Source of the DNA: Onchocerca volvulus
Taxonomy: Eukaryota; Nematoda; Chromadorea; Rhabditida; Onchocercidae
Length of the DNA stretch: 64,000 nt
Reading direction: 5' to 3'
NCBI GenBank assembly: GCA_000499405.2
Contig: HG738140.1
Location: 14,013,113 to 14,077,112, forward strand
Below the pieces are notes generated by a model. The model was given only the letters and a program-made list of their open reading frames with translations. It was not told the origin of the DNA and ran no database searches. Shown one piece after another: positions 14,101 to 28,300 of the stretch. Position 1 is the first letter of the stretch; every line of letters begins with the position of its first letter. Made by a program: the position numbers and the translations under genes.

Positions 14101-15285
14101 TAAAAAAAAAAGAAAGTTAAAATAGTTTTGTTTTTCTTTTTCTAATGGTCATTTGTTTTTATCCGAACATCAAAAAAAAATTATTATACATAATAATTTG
14201 ATTTATATCTCATCTTTATTATGTGTATCTTTTAGTTTCGAATAAAAAAAATATATTAAAATTTTGGAAACAACAAAAAAATTTATTTAAAATAAAATTT
14301 TACTCCATTCATTTAGCATTGAATATGTATGTTTATTCGAAAATTTTTGAAAGTATTGCAAAAATTTCAGACGATAATGCCATTACGATAATACCAGATG
14401 ATCATCCTTTCCCAGTATCGATGTCTATTTCAAAATCATCATTTTCGAAAAGTGAGGAAAATCAACCATCACAAGTTGTACAAGCAGATTTATCATCGGT
14501 AATAGAAGAATCAAGTAGCGGAGCGGATCAGGTTAATTGCAAATTCTAAAATTCCTCAACTAAATGTTACAATCATTTAAAAATTAATCAATATTTTTCA
14601 TTTTCCAATTATTTATGGCATAAGTTTATAGTTATTTTTTTATGCTTCTCTTATGAATTATTTTCGGTGATTTCTTTCTATGTTTTTTTTTTTTCTTCTT
14701 TTTAGAAATCATCAGTAGCTGATGAAGAAAGTTTATCAGCGGTAAGTTTGGATCAAAATAAGGAAGTCGAACTGATTCGAGAGTTGAAAGAAGAAAATAG
14801 CGATTCGTTGCTAGTACTGCTGAATAAAATTCCGGATCAGCAATTGGGCATGGGAATCGGTAGACGTTCACGTGGTATTCTGGTTACTTCATTACAACCT
14901 GGAAGTATTGCAGCCGAAAAGTTGAAAGTTGGCGATCGTCTAATGGCAGTTAACGGAGTTGCAATAACCGATCAGGTTTAGTACATATAAGATTTTTGCC
15001 TTCTTATATTATATATTTTCCTAGTTTCTAATTTTTTTAGTTTCGGAAAAATATTGATTTTTTTGAAGAAATTTCTAAAATTTTGCAATTTTAGAAATTT
15101 AATTTGGAATAATCTATCTTTTTTAAGATGGCAAATATTTGAATTTCATGCTTATCTTCAATATTAATCAAATTAGAAACAATTAAAATGGAATATTTCA
15201 GCTTTCGGCAGTAGCATTAGTGAAAGCAAGTGATGCGAAATTATGGCTTCAAATATCGCGGCCAAGAACTTCTGAAAATTCATGA
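1152..15285 (+). CDS. mpz-1: Multi-PDZ scaffold protein, MPDZ/MUPP1 (mpz-1) ortholog, 5' end outside the window
   Basis: Scaffold that gathers membrane proteins through PDZ domains (family knowledge). Exons read: 1152-1298, 1416-1522, 1776-1977, 2367-2439, 2613-2767, 3090-3206, 3388-3519, 3769-3969, 4684-4864, 5281-5468, 5711-5824, 11097-11190, 11596-11687, 12171-12296, 12528-12599, 13072-13287, 13547-13612, 13821-14001, 14371-14531, 14706-14975, 15202-15285; 992 residues in view, all junctions in phase. Five PDZ domains at about residues 155-265, 448-537, 590-675, 694-775 and 909-985 follow human MPDZ PDZ9-13 in order ([40 protein letters not shown] carboxylate loops). The linker before PDZ10 keeps the human-like DPCSAAALP and KYGNL..GE blocks. 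Acidic, Ser-rich linkers join the domains. The first exon is entered in phase 0 with no start, so more exons lie upstream. Exon 11596 relies on the acceptor after TTGTAG, since the stronger-looking upstream one breaks frame. Confidence 0.9.
2827..2885. repeat. Short tandem repeat, about 20-base unit, three copies
   Basis: Inside the mpz-1 intron 2768-3089. Two near-identical 20-base units (AGTGACCATTCATCGCCTTC) follow each other and a third, partly diverged copy keeps ATTCATCGCCTTCAG. It does not touch a splice site. Confidence 0.8.
4931..5280 (+). repeat. Tandem duplication of an intron 3' end (two units of about 170-180 bases)
   Basis: The intron 4865-5280 of mpz-1 consists largely of two diverged direct copies, 4931-5101 and 5102-5280. 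Both carry a block like GTAG(T/C)TAACAC, CA(T/C)TTCATTG and an end like TTTGATTT(C/T)ATATAATTTAG. The real acceptor at 5280 therefore has lookalikes ending at 5101 and 4930. Confidence 0.65.
6735..6890 (+). mobile_element. End module of a dispersed Helitron-associated element, copy 1 (direct)
   Basis: Contains the shared core beginning TATGTAAATAAAAATGTAAA, then CTCGTTTGTTTAAAATTT, TCTCCGAAAGTTCT, TTGCTTTGAAATTT and GCATGTTTTTATATA, in the same order as the copies at 28335, 44311 and (inverted) 46018-46200. Preceded by CCCGGCAAAATCCCGGCC. No coding capacity. It lies within the large mpz-1 intron, so it is carried as intronic sequence. Confidence 0.65.
7290..7463 (+). repeat. Purine-rich tract ending in GTCACAGGTGTGAC, mobile-element internal module
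   Basis: About 140 bases of GA-rich sequence (AGAAAGAAGGAGAATGAAAG and similar) end in the inverted repeat GTCAC-AGGT-GTGAC at 7450-7463. The same pair of elements occurs at 28690-28843 and, in the opposite orientation, at 44454-44610, each time next to an end module. Confidence 0.55.
8117..8154. repeat. (GT)n microsatellite
   Basis: Nearly uninterrupted GT dinucleotides with one GTAT interruption, inside the large mpz-1 intron. Likely length-polymorphic. Confidence 0.9.
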
Positions 15286-15475
15286 ATTTACTTTGCTAAT
15301 AATCACATTCACAAAGCCTAATCTTGTCAAATATATACATTTTTTTTTCCTAAAATTGAATGATTAAATTAAAAGAATGGTTAATAATATTATCTTGTAG
15401 ATATTTCAATATATTTTTCATTCCAGAATATTTCAGGGCTAATTTCACGATGATGAACTTTAATGTATCATTCCA

Positions 15476-15481
15476 AATAAA
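15476..15481 (+). terminator. Candidate polyadenylation signal of mpz-1
   Basis: AATAAA about 190 bases after the mpz-1 stop codon at 15283-15285. Position and sense strand fit a 3' UTR end, but no transcript data are available. Confidence 0.4.
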
Positions 15482-18299
15482 CTCTGCTTGATAAATATTT
15501 TTATAAAATCATTTAAAAGATTAAACATTTTGCGAATTTGTTATTCTTCCTATCAATATTAAAATAATATTTCATCTTAATATGAAAATTGAAAACTATT
15601 ATTTTAGCATTAAATAATAGCAATGATAAATAATTTGAAAAGAAGATAAATAAATTGAGAATTTTTCTCTTTTTACCAAAAAACTGTTTAATCTTTGTAT
15701 ATAATGAAATAAGCATATTTTTGCAAAGAGTAATTTGATACTTCATTTTTGTTATCGTTTTTTTCTTATCACTCTTTCCAATAACTGTAAAGTAATTATC
15801 ATTTTAAATGTAAAATTTTAACTTTTACTTACTTTTTATTACTCATTTTTTCCAAAATCATATATTAACTTATCGTTTTAAGCTAATATGTGTGATAGAT
15901 TACTTAAGTAAGATTTTAATGAAATATACATTGTAATATGTTTATTCATTATAAATAATTGTTTGTTTGTTTATTGAATTTATTGATCACTGCTATTTAT
16001 ACAATGCTGTGATGCGTAATTTATTCATTGTGAGAATTTTGGAAAAACGCATAATTTTAAATTTCGAAGCATTTTTTACAAAAAAAAAAAAAAAAAAAGA
16101 AGCTCTACGGAAGCTTTAAGTAAAAGAAATGTTTAAATATTTATTGATTTCGAAATTCTCAATATTCTAAATTTCCATTCAAAATTAATCGATGCTTTAT
16201 TTATTTATATTCCAATCAGTTCTTGATCAGAACAAATGATTTTCTGCATGATTTTTTGATTTTCATGAGAATTTTCAAAGATAGTAATGAAATACGAGGA
16301 AATATAAGTCAAACGAGATGAAAACTAAAATATATTTTACATCTTGTAAATGAATTACTGGCAAATTCAAGAATTCTGATTTTATTAAACCTACATGTGA
16401 TCATATCTCGAGTTGTGATGATAAATGAAACAATGTTATTATCATAGATTCTTGTCGTTTGTTGAGAAAGAACGTATGATAATTTAACAAAAGTTTCAAA
16501 ATGAAATATAAATTATCTTGAAAATTTCAGTGAAAATTCTCATTTAAATTTTTAATGTGTCTAATTCTTTATCTAAGTAATTAATCTTATTTGTTGCTAA
16601 ACTTACGCATAAATCAGGATCGTAAAATTTGTGTGATGGTGTAAATTTGAATTGTAATGAATAAAATTGTTAATGTGAATTGTAACAAAAGATTTCACTG
16701 AAAAATTTTAACAGAAACAAAATTTGTTTCCGTTAAAAAATTATAATTATGCAGAAGATTTGAAAATTAACTAAAAATAACAAATAATAAGATGGCGAAA
16801 ATGTCCATTATTTTAATGTCATGAGAAATTTTCTAAGAATTGAAATTGAATAATTTGATTTTTTTTTTTTTAAGTTTTTAGTGCTAATTGGAATAAGTTT
16901 TATTTTTAAACATTAACGAATTAATTTAATCAATAAATTGTACTGTAACTCAGAAAGTTATGTGGGCAAATTATATTAAATAAGCCTAATAAGTTATGCA
17001 TCACATAAGTACAAACATTCATTAGCTATTTTCATAATAACAGGTAATCATAATAATCCTTTTTTATCATAGATGCTGATAATGATAATATGAAGTTAAT
17101 TGTTTTAGTGTAATTGAACTAATCAGAAAAATTTCTGTATTATCTGAAAGCAAAAATAAAAAATAATTCTTTTAATTTTGGCAAATACAATCAGTAAATG
17201 ATTACAATATAAAGAGTTCAATTAAAACTGATTATTTTAAAGATTTTATCATTTGATATTAGCGAAATAAATGCCTTGAAGTTTCTTTATAATAAAGCAT
17301 TTTCATGAGACAAACAATTTATGAAATGTTAAAATGAACTTTTTAGCAAAATCAATTTTAGAATAATCATGACTAATTGTTTCATTATATAGTTAACAAA
17401 TTCAATAATTTATCATCTTATCAATCATTGTCCTTATTCAAAATTCGTATATTTTCATATTTTACTTCCATTCTTGAAAAGTAATTAAATGTAAATTTAA
17501 TTAAAATTTTTAGTACGAATTTTTCCTTCTTTTCTTGTTAATTTTATTCTTTCACATTTTATTTTTCATTCCATCTGCAAATTGTTGTTCGAAAAATTGC
17601 ATTTAAATTGTTTATGATTAGAAAAATTAATTGATTTTTATTTTTTTCTTATTTTTATTTTTCTCTCTTACTATTATTTTTTTATTTTCTCAACATCAAT
17701 ATTATTAGGCTAAAATCGTTATAAATGAATAATAATATGATAAAACTTAGCTAATTAACTGAATAATTAATTTATATAATTCTATTTTGAATTGTTTTTA
17801 ATTGCTTTTCTTTTTTTTTATTTGTTTGTTTAAAGTGATAATCGTAAAAATGTTTGTGTTTTTTTTTAAATGAAATTAAAATTTTAGCATATGATATTAG
17901 CTAATCTTCAATCTTTTTTAAAATGCATATTACTAGCCCATATCATTAGATATAAGAAAATTTTTCATTACTTGTTGCCATGGCACCCTTACACGCTGCT
18001 AAATGCTTACCAAAGAATATTTCATTATTGAATTTTTACATTCAATTTTGACAAATAACTACTCTTTTTTATCATTAATTTCATTTTCAAATTAAAAAGA
18101 TTTACTTTCAATTCAAATATTTTATAAATTTCGGTTAACACAAATGACTAATTTATCATTAGTATCGTGAAAGAAGTTTGTGAAAAATTCTTTTGTTGGG
18201 AATTTGGAACTTAGTACCGCTGAATTTTGTTGTATACTAAAGTTTTTGCTATGATATAATCGATAATTTGAACTTTTTTTTTGATGGAAGGATAATTAT

Positions 18300-18640
18300 C
18301 AATTGTTAGTTATTGATAATTGGGAATTGATCAAGTTTGGAAAGTTCTGTTTATTGAATATCGATCAATGCGTGGGACTGAATGTAGATCTGATCGAAGG
18401 ATTGCTTTCCGGAAATTTTCTTCGAGAATTTTTTGAAATACTGTTCGATGTCGATGTAATTGTTCCGTTTTACACTGAACGTTGATTCTGATCAAAGGAC
18501 TGCTCCGAGAATCTTTTCTGAGAGAAAATTCTATTCGATCAGGATTGTTCAATGAAATTTGGAAAATGCCATTCATGAAAGAATCAACAGAGCGAAGGAT
18601 TGAATATTTTGAATGCGTTAAAACTATCCTCACAGATTAC
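18300..18640. other. Less AT-rich island with an internal diverged duplication
   Basis: Open frames of 60 codons (+, 18303-18485) and 100 codons (-, 18633-18331) overlap here. Two diverged direct copies of about 70 bases occur (around 18383-18455 and 18480-18542), sharing GATCTGATCGAAGGATTGCT-like and TTTTCT...GAGA blocks. No family is recognised and the duplication explains why open frames persist. It could be a repeat relic or a small orphan exon. Confidence 0.4.
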
Positions 18641-19388
18641 GGTGTTTTTTCATAGTGAAGTTGCTTACAATATTTGATTATCGTAATATCTTATGATTTC
18701 AGAGATCAAGAATCAAGTTGGAAAATATTTACAACTGTCTAGAAGCTTAATGTCATAAAAAAGATGTTAAAAGTTCATTAAACTGAATATTTACATTATT
18801 TTAACGACTCATACGATATGATGATTGACGTTTAAAAAGAGCTTAACATTATTTGAGACAATTTAAATGATTAGAAGATTGATAGATTAATGTGACAAGT
18901 TGTTTGTTATGAAAATATCAATCAAAACAATCAAATATTATGAAAATGCTTGTTTATACTGCGAGATATTTAACAATATTGAAATATCCTGGTTATCTCG
19001 ATATTTTTATCCGACAATTACATACATGATGAGATTTATTTTTGTTTTTTGCAAACTTTTTTTTTGATAATGATGAACTTAAAAAAGGAAATTCACGAAT
19101 AAACGAAAAGGAATTAGAATTATTAATTAATTAGTTAATTAATGCGAACTTATGCTCATTATCTTGAAGGAATCTTCCATGGTTTTGTGAATTGAACTAT
19201 TCACCTTCGCTTTATTAGTATCAGTTTTTTCGAATACAAAATTAAAATTAGCAATAAAAAAAAAAGAGAAAATAGTTTTTATAGCTAAACTTTACATATT
19301 TCCATTTTTTATATTGCTTGTAGAAAAAAAAAAAATGTAAACAAAAACTTGATTTCAGAGATATGCTTTGATTGTGGTATTAAAAGTA

Positions 19389-22300
19389 ATGGTCCTTCGT
19401 CCGTCAATTGAGAAATGGTCCAGACCAGAACTGGAAGATCGTTATCACATTCTTTATCAACAGCATCATAGTTTAAAACGAAGTTATGATGATTTGGAAA
19501 TTAAGCTGAAACAGTAAGCTTAATTAATTAATTAATTAATGTGATATGTATAAATATATCTGACGTTTTCATAGATCAAATGCAAGGCTAAAACGAATGG
19601 TCACCAATGGGAAAGATTGTAATAATGATGCTGAATTGATTAAAGAAAATCAATTACTCGCTAATAAAGTAAATCAGTAATTTATTTTTTATGTTAACTT
19701 GATAAAGATTATTTGACAAATTTAAATCATCCTTCTAATAATTATGAATTTAAATTAAACAACATTCTTATCATTCACAATTTTTTTAATAATTGAATAG
19801 TCTAAGTTTTTTATCTCAGCAGTTAAATTGAATTTCAAATTTTTTCATTTTTTCGTTCCACAAAAAAAAAAAAAACTGAATAATTTTTAAATCCAAATAT
19901 TATTTCAATGACTGTAGTACTTACTGAATATTATAATTGTCTTTACGTAACTATTCTTTTTTTGTTTAATGAAGTTTAATGATTCTTTAATTTTTTATCA
20001 AATTATAATCTCTAATATTGATAAATGTTTGCTATTTGATTAGAATGTGATTTTTTTTGTTCTTATCCATAATTATCATTATCAATAATATAAATTAACA
20101 TAAATGTAATTTCTAATTATAGTTGAAAAATTTGAAGCAACAAATTCTAAATTATTCGAATCGAGGAACATTAGCACAATGTTTATCTTCTCCACAAGTT
20201 TGTTATGCTTTCATTGTAATAACTTTTTTTTTTCGACTAATAATATTGTTAAATTTTAATTTTTCACTAATTAATGAATTTTTCATCAGGTTCGCCTACC
20301 TCTACAACGGCCAAAAACTGCTTTAACACAAAAACCTCATCCTATACAACAAACTATCAATCATCCGTCACAATCTGGTGACATTCAACGAAAGTCAACA
20401 ATAAATGTGACAGAAATTTCTGACACGTAAGAATGAAAAGATCTGAAAAAAATACAACATATTTTTATTATAATAATGAAAATAGATTTCATCATATTTC
20501 AATTATTCAACATTTGTTACATTGATTAAAAAAATTTTTGAAAACTTTAAATTCCAAAAAATCAATTATTGACCGATGAATTAAAAATTAATTTAACGGC
20601 TAATTCATAAACTTTGATTAAATAATAGCCACAAAAAAATCGAAATGATAATAGAAATGAATTAATGACATAAATTATAAAAAAAAAAAGATGAGTTAAT
20701 TGGAAGTAAATTAGCTAATTTACTTAAGATATTTAAGCAAATCGTTGCTTTCGGACAAGACACTCTTCGTAAAGTTGAATAGACAATTGCAAGAAAAAGA
20801 TGACGAATATGCTTTGCTAACATGCAAATTCAATAATGTCAAACAAGTTTGTTTTTAAATTATTCATTCTTTTGTTCAATTTTTTTAAGACATTTATTGA
20901 ATTATTTTTAAAAATTTTCAACTTCAAAATATAATTTTCTTGTTTATTTTACTTTGCTATCAAATAAAATGATTATTTAAACAGTCCATTTATATCATTT
21001 GATTATATTACATTAGTAATGATATTTTAGCATTTGATTTAATTAATAAATTAAATTATTACTTAATTTTATTTTTTCCAACTTATACCAATAGTTTCAA
21101 GCGTCCATAAAAATTCGTAATTTCATTTATTCCAAGAATGATACTGTAAAATAAAAATTGCTGAAATTATTTCTGGAAACATTTCAATCAAATTTTTTGT
21201 TTTTATACCAATATTTTAATGTTTTTTTTTTTGCTTCATCGTTTAAATTTAATCATGCAAATATATCATGTATTTATAGCAATTAGAAAAGCTTAAAGAT
21301 GAATATGATCAACTTTTGGAGCAATTTCAAAGCAAAAAACAGGAAGATTTCAAATTGCAACAACAATTAGATGAATTACCATTAAGTGCTGATAGAACGA
21401 ATGCGAAACGATCGAGAAATATTCAAATTGTGGAAGAAGAATTGGAAATAACACGACAAGAGAATAAAATGCTTCGTGAAGCAAATGAGAAACTTGTAGA
21501 AAAGTTTGTCTTCGATGCTTTTAAATTTAAATTTACTTTTATCGGAATGAATTGTTTAAAATAGATATAAATTTGTTTTAATAGGAAGATATAATCATCA
21601 TAAAGTTCATTATTTGTGAAGAAAAAAAAAATGGAAATTGAAAAAATAAAAAGGAGCTAATTTAAACAGAATTTAAAAAATAAAAGACAATATAGAAAAA
21701 TATAAAAAAAAATGATGAAAAAGTTACTTTGTTCTATTTATATGATTAGAAATAAGAAAAATTAAAATTATATACATGAAACATGTGAAATTAATTATAT
21801 TAATACTGTATATATTCAAAATCGAAAAAATTCCTCTCATTAATTTTAGTTCATTAACAATCGAACAACTGGCAGTAGAAGGCAGTAAAAATCGCAAAAC
21901 AGAAAATGATCAACGAATGCGGGAAATGGAGAAGCAATTAAATGAATTTGTTTTAAAATATTCCCAACTGAAGCAAAATTATCAAAATTTGAAAGAAGAA
22001 AAATTGAAATTGGAAGAACGATTAAATGATCAAATTGCTCAAATAGTTAAGGAACAAACTGTTATAGATGAGTTATCTGATCGAAAGAATGAATTGGAGA
22101 AAGTGAAGCAGAAAAGTTCCGCAACAAATGAAGTTTGTTATTTTATCACAACTGATATGATTGATAACATATTTCTAGAAAGAAGAAAGTTGAGAAGCCA
22201 AGAATAGATTATTGGCCAGAAGTATTTTATGGACAAGAAAAGAAGCTACGATATTTAAAAGAATAGCTCTATTTATATATTTCAGAAATTTAATAAAACC

Positions 22301-25300
22301 GACTTTAATCTCGTAAAAATATATGAAGATTTGACACGAATCATTGAAAAACATATTGTTGATCAATCATCAGAAGATGATGGAACGACAAAACGACAAG
22401 AACATATTGATAAGTTAATCGTTTTCTTTTTTTTTTTTTACTGAATTTTTATAAACTGCTTAATTTGCTTTTTTTTTTCCAAATTTTTATAAGTTAATTT
22501 GAATTCAATAATATTTGCTGAGTAGATGGCGAATGATGTATATGGAAATTTATGGTGAACTTGAAAAAGTACGAAATATGCTACTAATTCAGCATAATAT
22601 CAATGAACAACATCTTCAAGAGGTACTAATATTTTGTTTTTTTGAATAACGAAATCTTAATTTCTGTAATAATTTTCAACAGAATCTACATTTATTACGC
22701 TTCTGATTCTGAAACATGCATTTTGATTCTTAGAATGTATAAATGAAAGATTTAACTAAAATATGCGGTTTCTTAACTTACATATGTGAATTTCACGTTT
22801 TCGATAGTTTTTTTGTAAGCATTTTATATTTTTATTTGTTTTATTTAAAAATTTTACTATTCAGTGTGATTAAATCATAAAAAATTAATTTAAAATAAGT
22901 GGAGAAAATGTGTAATGCTGAGAAATGAAATAATTGAAAAGACTGAACTAATTATATAAAGATTTCATTGCATTTCAAATTGTTCCATTCTTTATCAAAA
23001 TTTCATTTGCATTATTGATTAACACAATAAATAAAACCGTGTATTAGAATGTTCAGTCTTTTAAATTGCTAATTTTATACATTAAATTTTTTAGTAATTT
23101 CAGATAAGTTTGTTGAATCAAAATTTGCAACAAGTAAAAGCACATTCTGAATACAAAATGAAAGATTTAATAGAAAAATTGACTGAACGTGAGGCTGAAA
23201 TTACAAATTTAGAAATGCGATTAAAAACGCTAGCATACGACGATCAGATGCCTATTTCACATGCTACGGTAAGTAATTTTTATTGTGATAATAAACGAAA
23301 TCAGTTTGATTATTTCCCTAGCTTATCTAAACGATGTAAATAAGTTCAATTCAATGTGGAGATTGTAAATTTTCTTATCAGTAATTTGCATTCTATTTTA
23401 ATAGAAGCATAGTTGATCAAGTTTTGATAAGGAACATCTAATTATAAAATTTAAATTTGATACCTTTTAAGGTTGCCAAAAATCAATCTTTTTTCTTTTG
23501 TATTGCGATTTGCAAAATGCAAATCAATATCAAGAATGAAATGATATTCAACTTGAGATTTTCAGTTATCAATTTTACCAACTTTTAATTTTATTGAATT
23601 TGAAAAATTGACAAAAACAACTGGTTGATGCAAATTTATTATTGCTTCAGCCGAATAAAGAAAAAATGGAAACTAATGAAATGATATTGCATTTGTCGAG
23701 AATAGTAATAAGTTCTGATGGCTTATCACAGATGGCAACTGCACAACCTGTCATGTTTTTAGCAATTGAATTTTACGATTTTGAACTACAAACAACACCA
23801 GTGTTAAGAGGAAATGAGTAAGTAAATTTATGCAATTCGACAATACTTTCCATCATAATTCCTACTGTTAATTAGTGAAGAACGACAGAAGTTTGGGTAT
23901 GTTGCGATCCATTTCGCATCTCAATAGAATTTGTAATAGATCGCAAAATTCTGGAAAGTTTTCACCGTATCCATCCGTAATGAAAAATTTTGGGCTAGGA
24001 ATGGCCTCAGAAAGTGAAATCTTCCGTAAAAAAACATTTTCATACACACAAAAATGAAACTTAATTACCACTTTTGGTTTTTTTTTTTTTTGAAAGCAAC
24101 TTAAGCTAAAGTAATTTTGCACCAAAGGAACATAATGTATTCTCGATAATGTTGATATTCTGATGATATCAATATTTCGCATGGTGAATTATTATTTATA
24201 TTCGTAAATAAATCTTAAAAATAAATTAATTGATAAGTTTGTACAGACACAAAAACTTTTGCTACTCAATTTTCTTCATAAAATGCGGATTTTTTTTTTT
24301 TTTTTGCAAAATTATTTTGGTTTTGAAATTATAGGATACGGTTAGATTTTTCAACAATTTATGATGTTATTGTTTCAAACTTATTCCTTCATTATTTGGA
24401 AACAGTAAGTGTATTTTTAGTACTATGCAGGAAAAAGATATGATTTAATTAAATTTTTGTTTCATTTATATTTTCAGCTGAAAATTTATGCATATTTTTA
24501 ACATTTTAGTATTATAAGAAATATTCTTTTTGTATTTCAGTATCATAAAAAAAATATGAATACATTGAACTTGTTTTGATTTAGTTATATTTAAAATTGA
24601 AAAATTTAATTTGATTTATTTTATGTTTTAAATTGAAAATTTATTAAAAAACCGTCAGTTTTTTTCTTTCTTTAATCAGATTTTAAATTCTTCAGCATGG
24701 TATAACAGTAGAAATGTATCATCCATGTGGTTCTGATTATATACTTTCCTCCGCTGGTACCATTTCATTGAAACCATTGCTCAGTGTAAAAGAATCATTT
24801 AGCGGTACGCTTCAAATGCGATCTTTCCGTAACGATTCTTTATTTGCGACGATCGAATATGACATAATCATCAATACTAAAATGATTAATGCATTAATTT
24901 TGCAGAAAGTAAGTAATAATATATTTGTGAGTTGAAATAATCCATTTAATTATTATTTATTATTTATATGAAGTATTTTTTGTTTTAGCAAAATTTTCAA
25001 AAGATATTATTTTAAATTAAAATCGCATATCTTTTCAAAAAATCATTTTTTAAACGAAGAAAAAAAAAAAGGGAAGAAAAATATAATCATTCTCTAAAAT
25101 TTATCAATTTACATAAGAAAAGCAAATCATAAGATTTCCAAATCAAACTATTGAACAAATAAATAAATATCAATTGTTAAAGAAAGAAAAATTATTTGTT
25201 ATAATAAGTAATAAAAAATAATTATTATTTTAAAATAGATGCTAATATATTTACTCACATGAAAATAAGTTTCTTCGTTTCAGTCATCTAAAAATATTCC

Positions 25301-28300
25301 TTTGTAATGTGATGATTTTTTAAGTTTTGTTAAATTTATCATCATCCATTTTAATTCTCTTTAATCGAATCAATTTGTAGAGGAAATTAACTTTTGTTAG
25401 TTCGGCAGCATTAACTGATACTGATAAATCTATCAATCGTTCCATGTACAATATGCTAATCATTGATGTTCAACGCTGTGACAATCTTGATAAGCTTATC
25501 AATGGTTAATCATTCATTTTTATTTTAGAAGAAGGAATTCCGTTACCTTTAGTACTTCTATTTCTGAATACCCATATGTTATAATTCATAAAAAAAATAT
25601 TTAAGTGATCAATTCTTGAGTTTTTTTCCAATTTCATCAAATATTCTTGTAAATATATTTGATTTCTGATGATTTCACATATGTTTATATGCACTTGTAT
25701 CAATTTTTAACAGTAATTATATATTTAGATAATTATGCTCCAACAACTTTAGTTTCTTATGAATTATATGATTGTGATGTATGGCGTTCCGAACCGGTGC
25801 CAAATAATGCTAATCCGGAATATAATTCTGAAAAAACATGGATTTTACCGGCAGGAATCGATCTATATAATACTTTACGTTCATCGGTAAAGTTTAATGC
25901 AATTATTGTGATAAGAAAATTTCTTTGATAAAAACACTCATAAAATATACCATATTTGAAAAGAACCTTATAACATTGGTATACCTTTCTAAATATTGAC
26001 AAAAAACAATATTGATGAATAGTGTTGATAAGAACTATTAATAAAAGTTTCGAATAAAAAATATCTGTACCAGGTTGCTTATTTTATTTTATACAAATCA
26101 TTTAATTAGTTGAAATTTTTTGCAAGTTATTTTTTATGACAAGAATTTTTATTGATCAAATTTCGCAAATTTTACGACAAAACATTATTAAAAATGGATT
26201 GTGAGGGAGTTTAAGTAAATTTTAATTTTATTATTCTTCTTTCATTTTTACAAAATATTTGTTTTGGAAAATGAATTTTTCATTTTAGCATTTAAGAATA
26301 GTTATCTTGGAGGAGCAGATGAATAGTGGTGACGAACGTCAAATTGGTTACGTCAATCTCGCACTTTATCCACTTGTCCATAACAATGATATTTCCGGAA
26401 CATTTCCTCTTTTTTCGGTAAATTCTAGCATTTTGCAAGTTCAAGACTATTTTATTATCAATACTAAGCTAAGTTGTTGTCGAGAAAACTTTCAAGTGCG
26501 TAATAACGGATATTTTTAATTTTATTTTCAATTGCAGACAATAAATGATGCACCAACGACAGCATCGATTGATATTTCAATGCGATGGAAATTTCCTTAT
26601 CACCCTCCTGAACAAGAATTGGAATTGGAAAATCTTGAAGTATTACTGCAATCTTTTCCTATCAATGCTTTAAAAAAAGCGAAAAATTTAAATTTTACCA
26701 GCAAAATTTTCATTAAAAAAAAAAAAAAAAATTGCAGTTATCGAAATTTGACCTCTTAAAATCATTATCATGTTAATTTTTTGTCGGAAATCAAAGTTCA
26801 GTGTGCTTTAAAAAAAACAACACATAGCAATAAATAATTTATCTCTTTTCCCTAATAAAATTTTATTTAATAATTTTTTCTTTCTAGTAAGTTTTATTTA
26901 CTTTCAGAAAAATGCTGAACAAAATATTGTTGAATCGCCTCAAGAAAAATTAGTAAATGATTCCCATTTGAGAAATCATTTTATTAGTAATGAAGAACGT
27001 ATAGCTATGGAAAAAATCGATCGAAAAACTTCTGAAATAGAAAAAATAATGCGGAAACATCATGAGAATGAATCAGAAACAAAATTGCTAAAGTAAGTTA
27101 TTGGAAAAAAATTTTTATGAGAGCGAAAAATTGATTAAGAAAAATTTTTTTAATTTACACAATTCAATATCAAATTTCTTTTTAACATTTTACTTCTTTT
27201 CAGTAAGAAAAACAAGGAGCAGTCGTCAATTACGAATTATGAATCCGATGTTACAAATGAATATTTTAAAACTGATAATCATTTCCACTTCGATTCCAAT
27301 GGTAGTATTGATAAGAGGAAGCCAAAAGTTTTTGATGTCATGGATGATACGGAAAAAGATAATAATGATAAGTTGGGTGTTTTCCAAAATCAGTCTGTCA
27401 ATACGGTTCGTTTGGCTTTTTTTTACTTTTCTCGAGAAATTTTTGATAACTGTGGTTTGATTCTTTGTAGTATCTACTCTAATTTATACCTAATCATTTT
27501 AATGATTAGAATAAAAGTTTCAATCTTCGAAAAGTAATGTTTAGAAGAAAAAATTATAAATAGTAATGAAGGGGAGGAAGAATTCAATTAGTAATCAACT
27601 AAGTAGTCATCATTAATCCAAACCAGATCTTTCTTCTACTAATTCTTCTCAAATACGAATCCTTCCTTATGCATTTGTTTATCACATTTGTTTATCATTT
27701 ACCGTAATCTCGACATTTCAATAAAGGAAAACATTCTGGAATTCACTAACACTGCAACTTTATAGTTGCATGTGTAGAACATTTTCTCCTTCATTTAAAC
27801 TTCCACTTTTCTTTCTCACTTTTCATTGGCATCCTCAATACTTGATTATTCTTATTTTCCTTCACTTCGATCAATCATATCCTTAATTGTCACATTCAGA
27901 TATAATTATATCTTCACATTTGATTAGATTTTTGGTCCAATGAAATGAGATCTCGAATTTGTAAATCATTTTTTAACTCGCACTTTTAATAATTTACTTT
28001 TAATTCCAGCTACTAAATATTCCGGATAAAGTCTCCATTCGAAAATTTATTTATGAAAACTCTGCAAAGACTTATTCTCCACATCTTTTAGCTAGAATTT
28101 TTTCTAAATGTAAGTACTGTTGAACACTCCAAAAGATGTTTATCAGTAACAATAATAATTTCAAAGAATCGAAATTCCTCTCAAAAAATATTTAGAAATG
28201 CTAATTTTAATCAACTACTTTTTTAACACTAATTCCTTTATAATCATCAAGAAAATCTTTGATCGTTTTTTTGACAATTTTTATTCAGAAATTATGCAAA

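Larger units (their letters stand above)
15286..19388. other. Intergenic region between mpz-1 and mks-5
   Basis: About 4.1 kb of AT-rich sequence after the mpz-1 3' end. No exon series or RNA gene is recognised. One less AT-rich island at about 18300-18640 stands out. The promoter and any further 5' exon of mks-5 should lie in the right-hand part. Confidence 0.6.
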
